Source of the DNA: CAYPGJ01 sp050174775 | GTDB taxonomy: Bacteria; Planctomycetota; Phycisphaerae; Phycisphaerales; UBA1924 | Direction of reading: 5' to 3' | DNA: 64,000 nt | Assembly (NCBI GenBank): GCA_050174775.1 | Contig: JBFXJP010000001.1 | Location: 992,001 to 1,056,000, forward strand | Part shown: piece after piece, positions 1-8,672 of the stretch | Numbering within the stretch: the first letter of the stretch is position 1 | Layout of the letters: every line of letters starts with the position of its first letter | Made by a program: the position numbers and the translations under genes | Notes under the pieces: generated by a model | Told to the model about the DNA's origin: nothing | The model's database searches: none | What the model saw: the letters and a program-made list of their open reading frames with translations, nothing else

Positions 1-1
1 C

Positions 2-751
2 GAGGTGCGCCGAACCTTCGGCGAACGTGTGCTCCCATCGGTCATCCGGCTGGACATGCGCCTGCGCGAAGCGGCCGCGGCGGGACGACCAATTGTCGAG
101 CTTGCGCCCGACACAGCGGGGAGCGAGGACTACGCGCGACTTGCGCAATGGGCACTCGGAGAAGAACTGACGCCTCTCCGTGTCGTTGCCGCCGAGCAGC
201 CTCCGGAATCCGCCGAGACCGCAGCGCCGCCTTGCTCCGACAGAGTCGATTCGGAGGGAGCGGAGCCCGAACGCTCCACGAACGACACCGCAGACGTTCT
301 TCTCTCACGCGCAGCCGAAATGGCCGCGCGGATACGCTCGCTCTCTGCACGTAGCGACGCGTACCAGGCCAGGCTCGCCCGAGAAATCCCGTCGGACTCG
401 CCAACTGAGACTATCGACCGCCTGTTCCGCGTACAGGCCTCCGCGCTCGCCCGCGTATTCATTGCGGGGGACTTCAACGGCTGGTCGCCGGCGGCGACCC
501 CGCTCCGGTACAACGCGTCCAACGGATGGCACGAGACGAGAGTCTCGCTGCCCGCCGGACGCCAGCGTTATCGCTTTATCGTCGATGGAAAATGGACATC
601 CGATCCGAATGCGGACGAGGAATCGGCCGCGGAAGACGGCTCGCCCGCGAGCATCGTGGTCGTCCGTCCTCGTGCCCCTGCGCCCCTTACCCCCCCTCGG
701 CACAGCTCATCACACGGAGCCAGCGATGTCCCACCGACACTCCGCCGCTGA
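2..751 (+). CDS. ParA-like ATPase C-terminal part fused to a CBM48/AMPK-type glycogen-binding domain (5' truncated)
   Basis: The reading frame is open to the window edge, so only the C-terminal part is visible. I number residues from the GTG at position 5. Residues 5-51 (FGERVLPSVIRLDMRLREA ... YARLAQWAL) match the last helices of ParA/Soj ATPases, where FGxxVxxxVIxxxxRLxEA is typical. A Pro/Glu/Ala linker with a short helical segment (about 95-127) follows. Residues 148-222 form a CBM48/AMPK-beta glycogen-binding fold, with VFIAGDFNGWSP at 151-162 and YRFIVDGKWTSDP at 189-201. The ATPase motifs would lie upstream and cannot be checked. The next gene starts inside this one (26 bp overlap), so the two are probably co-translated. 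A role in positioning or sensing glycogen-like polymers is inference. The CBM assignment is firm; the ParA assignment rests on the tail only. Confidence 0.7.
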   Translation, partial: EVRRTFGERVLPSVIRLDMRLREAAAAGRPIVELAPDTAGSEDYARLAQWALGEELTPLRVVAAEQPPESAETAAPPCSDRVDSEGAEPERSTNDTADVLLSRAAEMAARIRSLSARSDAYQARLAREIPSDSPTETIDRLFRVQASALARVFIAGDFNGWSPAATPLRYNASNGWHETRVSLPAGRQRYRFIVDGKWTSDPNADEESAAEDGSPASIVVVRPRAPAPLTPPRHSSSHGASDVPPTLRR

Positions 752-2006
752 CGCCCCAGTGGACCATCTGCGACTGATCGTCGGCGCGGGTGAACCAGCG
801 GCCGCGCACGCAGCACTCGCGACGGATGAATTCGACGCGCTCGCGGATCTGTTTCTCGATGAGACGCCTCATCGGAACGGATCGTCGTCCGCGACTCGCG
901 CTCCGCATGCCGCGCAGGACGAGGACGAATCTACGGCTCGTGTGACCATGAGGCTCGAGCTGGTCGTCGCGGCCAATGTGCCCAGACCACCGGGCGTCTG
1001 GTTCGTGGCCTATGCGAGATCCCGTGCGGCCACACTCCGCGCGAGCGTGCTGCTCGTGCGATCGGACAACGGGCTTGCTGAAGCACAGGTCGTGGCGCCC
1101 CTATCGCACGGCGCCGACAATGAAGGAAGCGACGAGGTCCGAGCACAAGACGCCGCCCACACGATCCTCGTGGCCACTCGCTCGATCCCAGACGAGATCG
1201 TCGCTCGCGTATCCCGGATCACGATCCTCTCGGGCTCCGGAGAAACGGGCGTGATCAGCGCCTACTCAGCGGTCAAGCGCGTTCTCACTGAAGGCGTAGC
1301 CGATCGCACCGGTCGCGCAACGATCGGCGTCTGCTTCGTCGGCACATCGCGCGAAAGGGCTCTCGCTGCACACCGCGCGCTGTATCGCGCGTGCGAATCG
1401 TTCCTGTCGGTCCACGTCGAATTCGCAGGAGCGCTCGAACGTGCAGACCACGCTGCCTGCCACACCGTGTGGCGCTCGCAAGACGCAACGCTCACGGAGG
1501 CCCTGCGAGCCTCCGAGAACGCGACACGCACCCCAAGGCGTGCACTCGCGCCTCACTCGCATCGTCCTTCCAACCCTCGCGTAGAAACCCCCTCTCCCGC
1601 TCCCGCCCCGACTCGTGCCGCACGATGCCAGACAAACAAACCGGCCCCAGCACCCGAGGCGTCGGACGCAGCCCTGCCCGCTCGCTGCCCGGAGGCGCCT
1701 GAGGTCCGCTTCCGAGTGGACCATGAAGGCGGGCTCCATCTGCACATCGAGGATGTGGCTTCGTCCGCAGCGGACGCTGCCGCAGCGCTCTTGGCCGCGA
1801 GCGCGTGGGCCGAACGTCACCACGAAACACTGGACGCGCTCGCGCTCGCCGCAGGCTTCCCCGCACTCCGCACGGACAAGCCCATCTGTCACCTCACGAC
1901 GCGCGATGCTCGCCGTGTGCGTCCGTACCTCGACACGTCCTTGCGGCTCGACGTCGTCGCGATGCCCGCCCGGCCGGGTGAACCGGTGCGCGTCGCGCTG
2001 AATTAG
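726..2006 (+). CDS. MinD/FlhG-like protein without a recognisable Walker A motif
   Basis: I place the start at ATG 726 (MSHRHSAADA), overlapping the ParA-CBM gene by 26 bp. An upstream extension of the frame lies wholly inside that gene. The product is 426 residues. Residues about 78-250 look like a degenerate MinD/FlhG ATPase. VLLVRSDNG (108-115) sits where the Walker A' strand leads to the Asp. ITILSGSGETGVISAYSAVK (165-184) resembles the MinD segment in which a Glu-Pro-Thr loop precedes a DAYAxIK helix. FLSVHVEFAGALERAD (226-241) resembles the FlhG segment FLxVxLxYxGxIPxD. No GKGGxGKT loop is visible. Residues 255-310 are low complexity, and the C-terminal 110 residues are unassigned. It could be a non-hydrolysing partner of the upstream protein. 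The family call is tentative. Confidence 0.5.
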   Translation: MSHRHSAADAPVDHLRLIVGAGEPAAAHAALATDEFDALADLFLDETPHRNGSSSATRAPHAAQDEDESTARVTMRLELVVAANVPRPPGVWFVAYARSRAATLRASVLLVRSDNGLAEAQVVAPLSHGADNEGSDEVRAQDAAHTILVATRSIPDEIVARVSRITILSGSGETGVISAYSAVKRVLTEGVADRTGRATIGVCFVGTSRERALAAHRALYRACESFLSVHVEFAGALERADHAACHTVWRSQDATLTEALRASENATRTPRRALAPHSHRPSNPRVETPSPAPAPTRAARCQTNKPAPAPEASDAALPARCPEAPEVRFRVDHEGGLHLHIEDVASSAADAAAALLAASAWAERHHETLDALALAAGFPALRTDKPICHLTTRDARRVRPYLDTSLRLDVVAMPARPGEPVRVALN

Positions 2007-2012
2007 GCCCGC

Positions 2013-3545
2013 TTACGCCCCCGACATCTCTGCGATGGCTTCGCCGTAGACTCGCACGCACTTCTCCGCGGCGCCGTCCCACGTGAGCCTGCGCACTTCC
2101 ATAGCCCCATGCTCCTGCAGCGTGCTGGAGAGCGGCGGGTGGCGGAGCACCGCCACGATCTTGTTGGCCATCTCGTCGATGTCCCAGAAATCGACCTTCA
2201 GCGCGTGCGTCAGCACCTCTGAGACACCACTCTGCTTGGAGATAATGACGGGAGTGCCGTGGCTCATCGCCTCGAGCGGCGCGATGCCGAACGGCTCGCT
2301 CACGCTCGGCATGACGTACAGGTCGGCCATCTCAAAGACGCGACGCACGTCGCGTCCGCGGAGGAACCCGGTGAAGAGCACCTTGTGGCCGATGCCATAG
2401 GCCGCGGCCTGCTCGATCATCCGCGTCGCCATGTCGCCCGCGCCGGCGACGATGAACTTGACGTTCTCCATCTTCTCGAGCACTCGTTTCGCGGCCGCGA
2501 CGAAGTATTCTGGGCCCTTCTGCATCGTGATGCGGCCCAGAAAGAGAACGATCTTGTCTCCTGCTTCGATCCGCAGGTCGGGCGCGGGCTGGGCCTCCTC
2601 GACGTCGACGCCGTTGTAGACCACGCGACACTTGTTGCCCGTCACGCCGTAGCGGGCCTCGCAGATGCGCCGGGTGTATTCACTCACGCAGAGCACGCGT
2701 GTCGCCGCATGCATGCCACGACGCTCGATGTCATAGACGCGCTGATTCACGTGCTCACCGGAACGATCGAACTCCGTGGCGTGGACGTGAACGACAAGCG
2801 GGCGGCCGCTGGCGCGGGCCACGGCCATCCCAGCCGGGAACGTCAGCCAATCGTGCGCATGGACCACATCAAACCGTTCCCGCCGCGCCATTCGGACAAC
2901 GAGCGCCGCGTACCGGCTCGCCTCGGTCACGAGGTCGCCGCAGTACTCCCCGGCACGCCCGTGCGTGCCGCCCGGATGGCCCGCGGCTTCCATGTACTCT
3001 TCGATCGCCTCGACGTGGACACCCGCTGCACGAAGAGCCTCCACCTCGGCGCCGATGGCGCGAATCATCTCCGGGGTGGCCCCCGGGGGGATGGTGACCC
3101 GTACCCCGCTCGCCGTGGTTGACGTCCCACCGACCGGCCCTCCACCCCCATACGGGCTCGCAAAGCCGCCCGGAAGCCCGACGAGCAGGGCGTGCCGGAA
3201 GGCCGACAGACGCTCGCCGATCGATCCTGAGGCCGCTGCGAGAGCCTGGCCGGAGGACGCCACTGCGGGGGGCTGGGAGGCTCCAGAAACAGCCGTTGTC
3301 ACAGTGCGCGTGACGGTGTGGATTGCGGGCGGGACCGCAGGGGCTGAGGCGCCGTTGCCATTGGGCATGGCGTCCGGGCCGAAGAGCTTGACGTGCGACT
3401 TGACGTCCTTGCCAATGGGTCTGGGCAGGACGAACAGCACCTCGTGGCCTTGCCGGTCGAGCGCGCGGGTCAGCCCGAAGCACGCTGTGCCCAGACCGCC
3501 GCTGATGAACGGCGGAAACTCCCAGCCCAGCATGAGGATCCGCAT
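2013..3545 (-). CDS. Family 4/5-type glycosyltransferase (glycogen/starch synthase-like fold)
   Basis: A 510-residue GT-B glycosyltransferase that transfers sugar from a nucleotide-sugar donor. The start at 3545 gives MRILMLGWEFPPFISGGLG, the exact N-terminal motif of this fold; the frame continues upstream but adds nothing conserved. Visible features are the acceptor-domain loop GGLGTACFGLTRAL, the inter-domain sequence VVHVHATEFDRSG, the donor-domain GRITMQKGPEYF, and the E-x7-E motif EPFGIAPLEA. A Pro/Ala/Gly-rich insertion of roughly 110 residues follows the first Rossmann strands (about residues 60-165). The gene converges on the MinD-like gene, with 6 bp between stops. Lying next to a glycogen-binding protein makes a polysaccharide substrate plausible, but donor and acceptor cannot be read from sequence. 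Confidence 0.8.
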   Translation of the reverse strand: MRILMLGWEFPPFISGGLGTACFGLTRALDRQGHEVLFVLPRPIGKDVKSHVKLFGPDAMPNGNGASAPAVPPAIHTVTRTVTTAVSGASQPPAVASSGQALAAASGSIGERLSAFRHALLVGLPGGFASPYGGGGPVGGTSTTASGVRVTIPPGATPEMIRAIGAEVEALRAAGVHVEAIEEYMEAAGHPGGTHGRAGEYCGDLVTEASRYAALVVRMARRERFDVVHAHDWLTFPAGMAVARASGRPLVVHVHATEFDRSGEHVNQRVYDIERRGMHAATRVLCVSEYTRRICEARYGVTGNKCRVVYNGVDVEEAQPAPDLRIEAGDKIVLFLGRITMQKGPEYFVAAAKRVLEKMENVKFIVAGAGDMATRMIEQAAAYGIGHKVLFTGFLRGRDVRRVFEMADLYVMPSVSEPFGIAPLEAMSHGTPVIISKQSGVSEVLTHALKVDFWDIDEMANKIVAVLRHPPLSSTLQEHGAMEVRRLTWDGAAEKCVRVYGEAIAEMSGA

Positions 3546-3610
3546 GCCCGTCGCCGCTCCTGCCCTATGCCGAGAGTACGGGAACACCCCGCTCGGCCCA
3601 ACGGGGCGTT

Positions 3611-4090
3611 CTACTCCTCGTCGTCCGCTTCCATGTCACCCAATGGCCGGAATGCGGCCTGCATCGCCAGCAGGAACGCTCCGGCAATCGCCGCAACTTC
3701 CTTCGGGGTCGCTTCGCCGCGAAGTGGCACAGCCGTGCGGAACACAAACCGCTTCTCGTCATCGCGGTAATGCTCGACCTTTCCGCACACACCCTCATAC
3801 CCCTGATCGGCCAGTTCTTCCTCGATGAGCTCTTCCAGCTTGTCGCCGGTATGGACGAGATCCTGCTCGATCGACTGGCTCAGCCAACGGTCAGCCGTTC
3901 GAAGTTCGATCCAGACCCGACCGTCGATCTCGGAGACAACATATTCGGCTAGAGCTGCACACCCGCTCGCTTCGCAGATGACCTGTTCGTCGACAACGCT
4001 CACGCCGACGAAAACTCCCGCGCTCTCCGCACGACGGCGCACCGCCTCCGTCGCGTCCGCCGACAGCCATAGCGTTCGATGTTCGGGCAT
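3611..4090 (-). CDS. Hypothetical protein, about 159 aa, acidic
   Basis: The chosen start is ATG 4090 (MPEHRTLWLSAD). A longer in-frame version to 4156 would add a Gly/Arg-rich stretch without an obvious ribosome site. The product is acidic, soluble in appearance, with no signal peptide or membrane helix. The middle (DRWLSQSIEQDLVHTGDKLE) and the end (PKEVAAIAGAFLLAMQAAF) look like amphipathic helices framing a beta-rich centre. It lies between the glycosyltransferase and the divergent prmC. I do not recognise the family. A YbjN-like or secretion-chaperone-like fold was considered, but no motif supports it. Confidence 0.55.
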   Translation of the reverse strand: MPEHRTLWLSADATEAVRRRAESAGVFVGVSVVDEQVICEASGCAALAEYVVSEIDGRVWIELRTADRWLSQSIEQDLVHTGDKLEELIEEELADQGYEGVCGKVEHYRDDEKRFVFRTAVPLRGEATPKEVAAIAGAFLLAMQAAFRPLGDMEADDEE

Positions 4091-4202
4091 CGCCCAGCGT
4101 CTCCGTGATGCGCCCACAAAGTCATGTCCCCCGGGACCGACTCCCGAGCGGAACATCCTATCCGATCCCCCTACCGCACGCCGGACCGATCCGCGTCCGC
4201 AC

Positions 4203-4208
4203 TACACT
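4203..4208 (+). promoter_or_regulatory. -10-like hexamer TACACT of prmC
   Basis: TACACT ends 7 nt before the prmC ATG and no Shine-Dalgarno lies between, so transcription would start at or next to the start codon. No good -35 is visible 17 nt upstream. Confidence 0.45.
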
Positions 4209-4215
4209 CCGCTCC

Positions 4216-5121
4216 ATGACGTCGCGCGCCGACAGCCCCACGAAACGCTGGACCACCCGCGAATTGCTGGCTTGGCTGAGCGGGGCGTTCACCAAGGCCG
4301 GGCTCGACTCCCCCCGCCTGCTGGCGGACATGCTTCTGACCCACACCCTCGGAGTCTCACGCCTCGACCTCTACACCAGCCCTGATCGACCCGCTTCTGA
4401 GGAGGAACGTGCCGCACTCCGAGGACTCGTTGCGCGCGCGCTCCGGCACGAGCCCGTCCAGTACCTCGTCGGTGAGGCATGGTTCTTCGGGCTGCCGATC
4501 GCTACCGACCCGCGCGCCCTGATCCCCCGAACCTCGTCCGAGACCATCGTCGAGCGTGTTCTCCAGTCACTCGGAAAGGAGGGGCGCAGCCGCCCCCTCC
4601 GCATCGCCGACATCTGCACCGGCAGCGGCGCCATCGCCATCGCGCTGCTCACAAATCTCCCAAACGCCTCGGCCGACGCCACGGACATCTCGCCCGATGC
4701 GCTCGCCCTCGCCGCACGCAACGTCGACCGGCACGCGCTCGCGGAAAGACTCCGACTCCTCGAGGGCGATCTGACAACTCCTCTCCGGACGGGCGACTGC
4801 AAGCCCGTTCTCTATGACTTCATAGTCTCCAACCCCCCCTACATCCCGGACCAAGAGTGGCCCGCCGTGCCGCCCAACGTGAAGAACCACGAACCACACC
4901 TCGCGCTCCGCGGCGGCCCGGACGGCCTCGATCTTGTGCGACGTCTCCTCGACGAAGCCCCCCCACTCCTTTCCCCGGACGGACAATTGCTCATCGAAAT
5001 CGCCGCGTCGAGCGCGGACGGCGCGATCACACTCGCGCGAGCCCTGCCGATGCTGCGCGAACCCTCGATCATCCCCGACTGTGATGGTTTGCCCCGCGTC
5101 CTCCACGCGTATCGCGCGTGA
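4216..5121 (+). CDS. prmC: Peptide chain release factor N5-glutamine methyltransferase PrmC
   Basis: PrmC uses S-adenosylmethionine to methylate the GGQ glutamine of release factors 1 and 2 in the cytoplasm. The 301-residue product has the PrmC N-terminal helical domain (ARLLADMLLTHTLGVSRLDLY-like region, with the family sequence EPVQYLVGEAWFFGLPI near 80-95). The SAM-binding segment IADICTGSGAIAIALL and the catalytic NPPY motif (IVSNPPYIPDQEW) follow. Length is close to the usual 280-300. I start at ATG 4216 (MTSRADSPTK); the upstream extension has no conserved residues, and a -10-like TACACT lies 7 nt before this ATG. The gene stands alone, divergent from the hypothetical gene at 3611-4090, and ends 9 bp from the convergent GAF/receiver gene. 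Confidence 0.93.
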   Translation: MTSRADSPTKRWTTRELLAWLSGAFTKAGLDSPRLLADMLLTHTLGVSRLDLYTSPDRPASEEERAALRGLVARALRHEPVQYLVGEAWFFGLPIATDPRALIPRTSSETIVERVLQSLGKEGRSRPLRIADICTGSGAIAIALLTNLPNASADATDISPDALALAARNVDRHALAERLRLLEGDLTTPLRTGDCKPVLYDFIVSNPPYIPDQEWPAVPPNVKNHEPHLALRGGPDGLDLVRRLLDEAPPLLSPDGQLLIEIAASSADGAITLARALPMLREPSIIPDCDGLPRVLHAYRA

Positions 5122-5130
5122 GGCGTACAC

Positions 5131-6900
5131 TCAACTGGCGCCGAGCGCCTTGTGCACTTCCTCGATCAGCTTGTCGACCTGGAACGGCTTGAAGAGTACG
5201 CACTGCAGGCCCTCTTGGCTCGCTCGCACGATCGAGTGATGGGGATCATAGCCGAAGCCGGTCATAAGAATCACAGGAAGAGATGAGTCCAGCCGACGCG
5301 CGGTCGAGAACACCTCGTACCCGTTCTTGTCGGGCATTCGGATGTCCGACACGATGAGCCTGAAGCCCTTGTCGTCCGGCCCGCCCTTCCGCACCCCGTT
5401 CGGCGCAGACGCTCCGGCGTACGCCTCCTCCAGCACCGTCACCGCCTCGCCTCCGCTCGCGCAGACCGTGACGATCGCACCGCGTTTAGTGAGCACGTCC
5501 CGGATCAATCGCCGGATCTCCTCATCATCATCCGCCACGAGCACGCGGCGTCCCGACACGAGCGGATCTTCCGAGCTGTTCGCCAGTTCCTGATCCACCC
5601 CGAGGATCGACTTCGCCCCCTTCGAGACTTCTTTCACCCGCTTCCGGATCGCCTCGACGTCCCGGATGATCCGCGCCACGTGCTCAGCCACCTTCGGGTC
5701 GGCCGCGAGTGATTGCTCCTTCAGCCACGCTGCCTCGACCGCCAGATCATTCAGCGGCTCCTGGAGCTCCCCTTCCATCCGCCCCGCCACCGCCTCGTTT
5801 GTCACGATCCGCTCCGCCACGAGCAGGTTCAGCATGTGCAGCGCCATGGCCACGTGACGGGCGAAGATCTCGGCAAAGTGCCGGTCATCCTCCGTGAACG
5901 CCCCGACGCGGTTGCTCTCGACGTTAAACACGCCGATCACCTTGTCATCGAGTGTGAGCGGGGTCGTGAGAGACGATCCGGGCGTGTCCATGCCCCGGAT
6001 GTAGCGCGGATCTTTGGCCGCGTCGTGGCAGATGTACGAACGGCCCGTGGCCGCGACGTACCCGCTGATGCCGTTGCCCTCCTTCGAGGAGTAGAGCTGG
6101 ATGTCCTGCACGCCCTGCCGCAGCCCCGACGACATCACGAGTTCGAGCTTGTGCCCTTCCGAGTCGAGCAGATAGATCACGAAATGATCAAACTGGAGAA
6201 GATCGTGCGCGAGCTGCACGATCTTCTTACGGAGGAACTCGAGCCGGTCATGCACGTGCATCTTCCGGACCTGGTCCGACTCCAGACGCACAAGTTCCTG
6301 CCCCGCCCGGTCGAGCGCGTCGATCTTCTGCTGTGTGCGGTGCATGGCGGTCACGTCGCGCACCACGGCCGCGACGCGCCACGCCCCGTCCGCCTCACCC
6401 TTCGTCCTCCCGGCAGACGCTCGCGCGACCACGACCTCGTACGCACGCTGATCAGCGGACACGACCCTCTGACGGTGCGCCGCGCCACGCGCGCCCGCCT
6501 CCCCGAACCCCGCGTCGAGCCACGCCCCGGCACGCTCGCACGCCTCCATCACCCGCTCGCGCGTCTGCGAATCCAACTCCAGGAACAGCGGGCTCGCCCA
6601 GACGATCCGCCCGCCCCCCTCGTACAGGCACGCGGCCTCGCCGATCGACTCGAGCAGCCCCCGTTCCTGCGCCACCGTCAGCGCCCGACCCAACCCCGTC
6701 AGCTCCGCCGCGTCCGCGAGAACCGACACATGCTCGCCCTGCCACACGGCCTCTGCCGCCCTCGCAGCGTCCACACGCACGATCTCGAAGTGCTCCCGCA
6801 GCGATTCGAGCAACGCGTCCGACGGCGCCCTCTGGTCCGCAAGGACGAAGAGCCGTGCTCGCTGCACCCCGGACCCGGACTCACGCTTCGGTTTGGTCAT
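5131..6900 (-). CDS. GAF-domain protein with C-terminal response-regulator receiver domain
   Basis: A 589-residue cytoplasmic signalling protein. The N-terminal 190 residues look like a degenerate receiver or PAS-type region. Residues about 215-345 form a GAF domain (sequence GNGISGYVAATGRSYICHD and LDDKVIGVFNVES). A helical linker (about 350-440) follows where a histidine kinase dimerisation domain would sit, but I see no H-box and no ATPase domain. Residues 453-589 form a receiver domain with the acidic pair in VLVADDDEE, phospho-acceptor Asp519 (VSDIRMPDKNGYEVF), Thr547 and Lys571 (FKPF). The receiver has a Gly/Asn/Pro-rich insertion at about 495-512. It may be controlled by a kinase encoded elsewhere. 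Upstream, AGG-type ribosome sites precede ATG 6900. Its output is unknown. Confidence 0.8.
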   Translation of the reverse strand: MTKPKRESGSGVQRARLFVLADQRAPSDALLESLREHFEIVRVDAARAAEAVWQGEHVSVLADAAELTGLGRALTVAQERGLLESIGEAACLYEGGGRIVWASPLFLELDSQTRERVMEACERAGAWLDAGFGEAGARGAAHRQRVVSADQRAYEVVVARASAGRTKGEADGAWRVAAVVRDVTAMHRTQQKIDALDRAGQELVRLESDQVRKMHVHDRLEFLRKKIVQLAHDLLQFDHFVIYLLDSEGHKLELVMSSGLRQGVQDIQLYSSKEGNGISGYVAATGRSYICHDAAKDPRYIRGMDTPGSSLTTPLTLDDKVIGVFNVESNRVGAFTEDDRHFAEIFARHVAMALHMLNLLVAERIVTNEAVAGRMEGELQEPLNDLAVEAAWLKEQSLAADPKVAEHVARIIRDVEAIRKRVKEVSKGAKSILGVDQELANSSEDPLVSGRRVLVADDDEEIRRLIRDVLTKRGAIVTVCASGGEAVTVLEEAYAGASAPNGVRKGGPDDKGFRLIVSDIRMPDKNGYEVFSTARRLDSSLPVILMTGFGYDPHHSIVRASQEGLQCVLFKPFQVDKLIEEVHKALGAS

Positions 6901-6957
6901 CTATGCCTCACGCCTCCGAGGGCATCCTAGCCGCGCGCCGGGTATCCCCGACCCCTC

Positions 6958-6988
6958 TTGACATCGGACGATCCCTACCCGCTACTGT
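6958..6988 (+). promoter_or_regulatory. Promoter of the Gld-type ABC operon
   Basis: TTGACA (6958-6963) is followed after 17-19 nt by GCTACT/TACTGT (6981-6988). The predicted start lies only a few bases before the ATPase ATG at 7003. Confidence 0.5.
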
Positions 6989-7002
6989 GCATCCTCCTCC
7001 CA

Positions 7003-7959
7003 ATGATCCACGCCGATCAACTCTCCCGGTCCTTCGGCTCGATCGCCGCCGTGCGCGACGTGTCGTTTGTCGTGCCCAAAGGCACGCTGACCGCCTTCCT
7101 CGGCCCCAACGGCGCCGGGAAGACCACCACCATCCGGATGCTCGCCGGTTGCCTCCCCCCCACCCAGGGCCACGCCTCGATCGACGGGTTCGACACCATC
7201 CGCAATTCCCTCCCCGCCCGCGCTCGGCTCGGCCTTCTCCACGAGCACAACCCGCTCTACCCCGAGATGCGTGTGCGCGACTACCTCCTCTTCCGCGCTG
7301 CCCTCCACCGTGTCCCCAGAAGCAAACGCGCCGCTGCGTCCGAGCGCGCCATCGAGCGATGCCAACTCCGGGATGTCTCCCGCCGCAGAATCGGCGCGCT
7401 GAGCAAGGGATACCGCCAACGCGTCGGGCTGGCCGCGGCCATCATCCACGACCCCTCCGCCCTAATCCTGGACGAACCCACGACCGGGCTGGACCCCTCC
7501 CAGATCCTTGAGACACGGTCCCTGCTGCGCGAACTCGCACAGGACAAAGCCGTCCTGCTTTCGTCCCACATCCTCCCCGAAGTCGAGCGAATCTGTGACC
7601 GCGTGATCATCATCGCCCACGGAACCATCCGCGCCGACGACACCCCCGCCAATCTCCTCGCTTCCCACGCCCACGACGCGCCCTATGTGCTCGAATGCCC
7701 CTCCCCAGACGCACCGCGCCTCCGCACAGCCCTCACACCGCTACCCCATGTCACCCGTGCACATGACCCCACGTCCCTGCCCGGAGGTTGGTCGCGTATC
7801 GAAGTCTGCCCACAACACGGCGCGCCCGATCTGCGCGAGACTCTCGCGCGAACAGCCGCACAATCTTCCGTCCTCGTCCGCGAGATCAGGCGAGACTCCC
7901 CCTCACTTGAGGCCGTTTTCGCTTCACACATCGCCTCAGCCTCTGCTTCCAACACATGA
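7003..7959 (+). CDS. ABC transporter ATP-binding protein, GldA/NatA-like
   Basis: A 318-residue ATPase of an ABC-2 type exporter. Visible motifs are Walker A GPNGAGKTT (34-42), the signature LSKGYRQR (132-139) and Walker B ALILDEPTTGLDP (152-164). The H-loop lies in VLLSSHILPEVERI. LSKGYRQRVGLA is the form typical of GldA-like ATPases. The C-terminal 90 residues are an accessory domain common in this group. I chose ATG 7003 (MIHADQLSRSFGS) because it places the first beta strand normally and follows the promoter directly. The stop overlaps the permease start (ATGA), so the two are translationally coupled. The operon continues with a permease, a GldG-like auxiliary protein and a DUF4340 protein. 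Confidence 0.9.
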   Translation: MIHADQLSRSFGSIAAVRDVSFVVPKGTLTAFLGPNGAGKTTTIRMLAGCLPPTQGHASIDGFDTIRNSLPARARLGLLHEHNPLYPEMRVRDYLLFRAALHRVPRSKRAAASERAIERCQLRDVSRRRIGALSKGYRQRVGLAAAIIHDPSALILDEPTTGLDPSQILETRSLLRELAQDKAVLLSSHILPEVERICDRVIIIAHGTIRADDTPANLLASHAHDAPYVLECPSPDAPRLRTALTPLPHVTRAHDPTSLPGGWSRIEVCPQHGAPDLRETLARTAAQSSVLVREIRRDSPSLEAVFASHIASASASNT

Positions 7960-8672
7960 CCCCTCTCCTCGCCGTCACGAAACGCGAATTCCTCTCGCTC
8001 TTCCGCACTCCGACGGGCTGGCTCATCATCGCGCTCTATCTCATGCTGGCAGGCGCGGTCTTCTCCCTCGCCTCGCTACGCCCGGGCGCCCCCGCCTCTC
8101 TCCGTGACTTCTTCTCCATCTCCCAGTGGCTCCTGCTCTTCATCGCCCCCGCGGTCTCGATGCGCACAATCGCCGAGGAGCGCCGCACCGGAACCATCGA
8201 GCCGCTCCTCTCGGCACCGGTTTCCGAATGGCAGATCGTCCCAGGCAAGGCTCTCGCCGCCTGGCTCTTCATCGCCATCATGCTCCTCCCGACCCTCGCA
8301 TACCCCGCACTTCTCCGATCCCTCGCGCCGCTCGACCTTGCGGCCTCCCTCGTCGGATACGCAGGACTCCTCCTCCTCGCGCTCTTATACGTCTGCGTCG
8401 GCGTGCTCTGCTCCGCGTGCTCAACGTCCCAGTCCTCGGCCTTTCTCGCCACCGTCGCCTCGCTCGTGCTCCTGCGACTCGTCACCGTGCAGGCCGCCGG
8501 GTTCCTTCCGCACCCCTTCGACGGCGCCCTCTACGCCCTCTCGCCCGAACTGCGGCTCGCCGATTTCGCCAAGGGCGTCCTCGACACCTCCCACCTCGTC
8601 TACTTCGCTGCTGTGTCGACATTCCTGCTCACCCTCGCCGTCGTCACTTTGGAGGCCCGTCGATGGCGATGA
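7956..8672 (+). CDS. ABC-2 type transporter permease, GldF-like
   Basis: A 238-residue integral membrane protein with about six hydrophobic helices, beginning MTPLLAVTKREFLSLFRTP, the typical cytoplasmic entry to the first helix in GldF-like permeases. The segment SMRTIAEERRTGTIEPLLSA is the conserved coupling region of ABC-2 permeases. The gene overlaps the ATPase by 4 bp and the auxiliary gene by 10 bp. In Bacteroidetes such units (GldAFG) are linked to gliding. Outside that phylum related sets occur widely with unknown cargo, so I do not infer motility. Confidence 0.87.
   Translation: MTPLLAVTKREFLSLFRTPTGWLIIALYLMLAGAVFSLASLRPGAPASLRDFFSISQWLLLFIAPAVSMRTIAEERRTGTIEPLLSAPVSEWQIVPGKALAAWLFIAIMLLPTLAYPALLRSLAPLDLAASLVGYAGLLLLALLYVCVGVLCSACSTSQSSAFLATVASLVLLRLVTVQAAGFLPHPFDGALYALSPELRLADFAKGVLDTSHLVYFAAVSTFLLTLAVVTLEARRWR

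Noticed and set aside
180..725. Long upstream extension of the MinD-like gene
   Set aside because: It lies entirely in another frame inside the ParA-CBM gene, and its sequence is Arg/Pro/Ser-rich noise.
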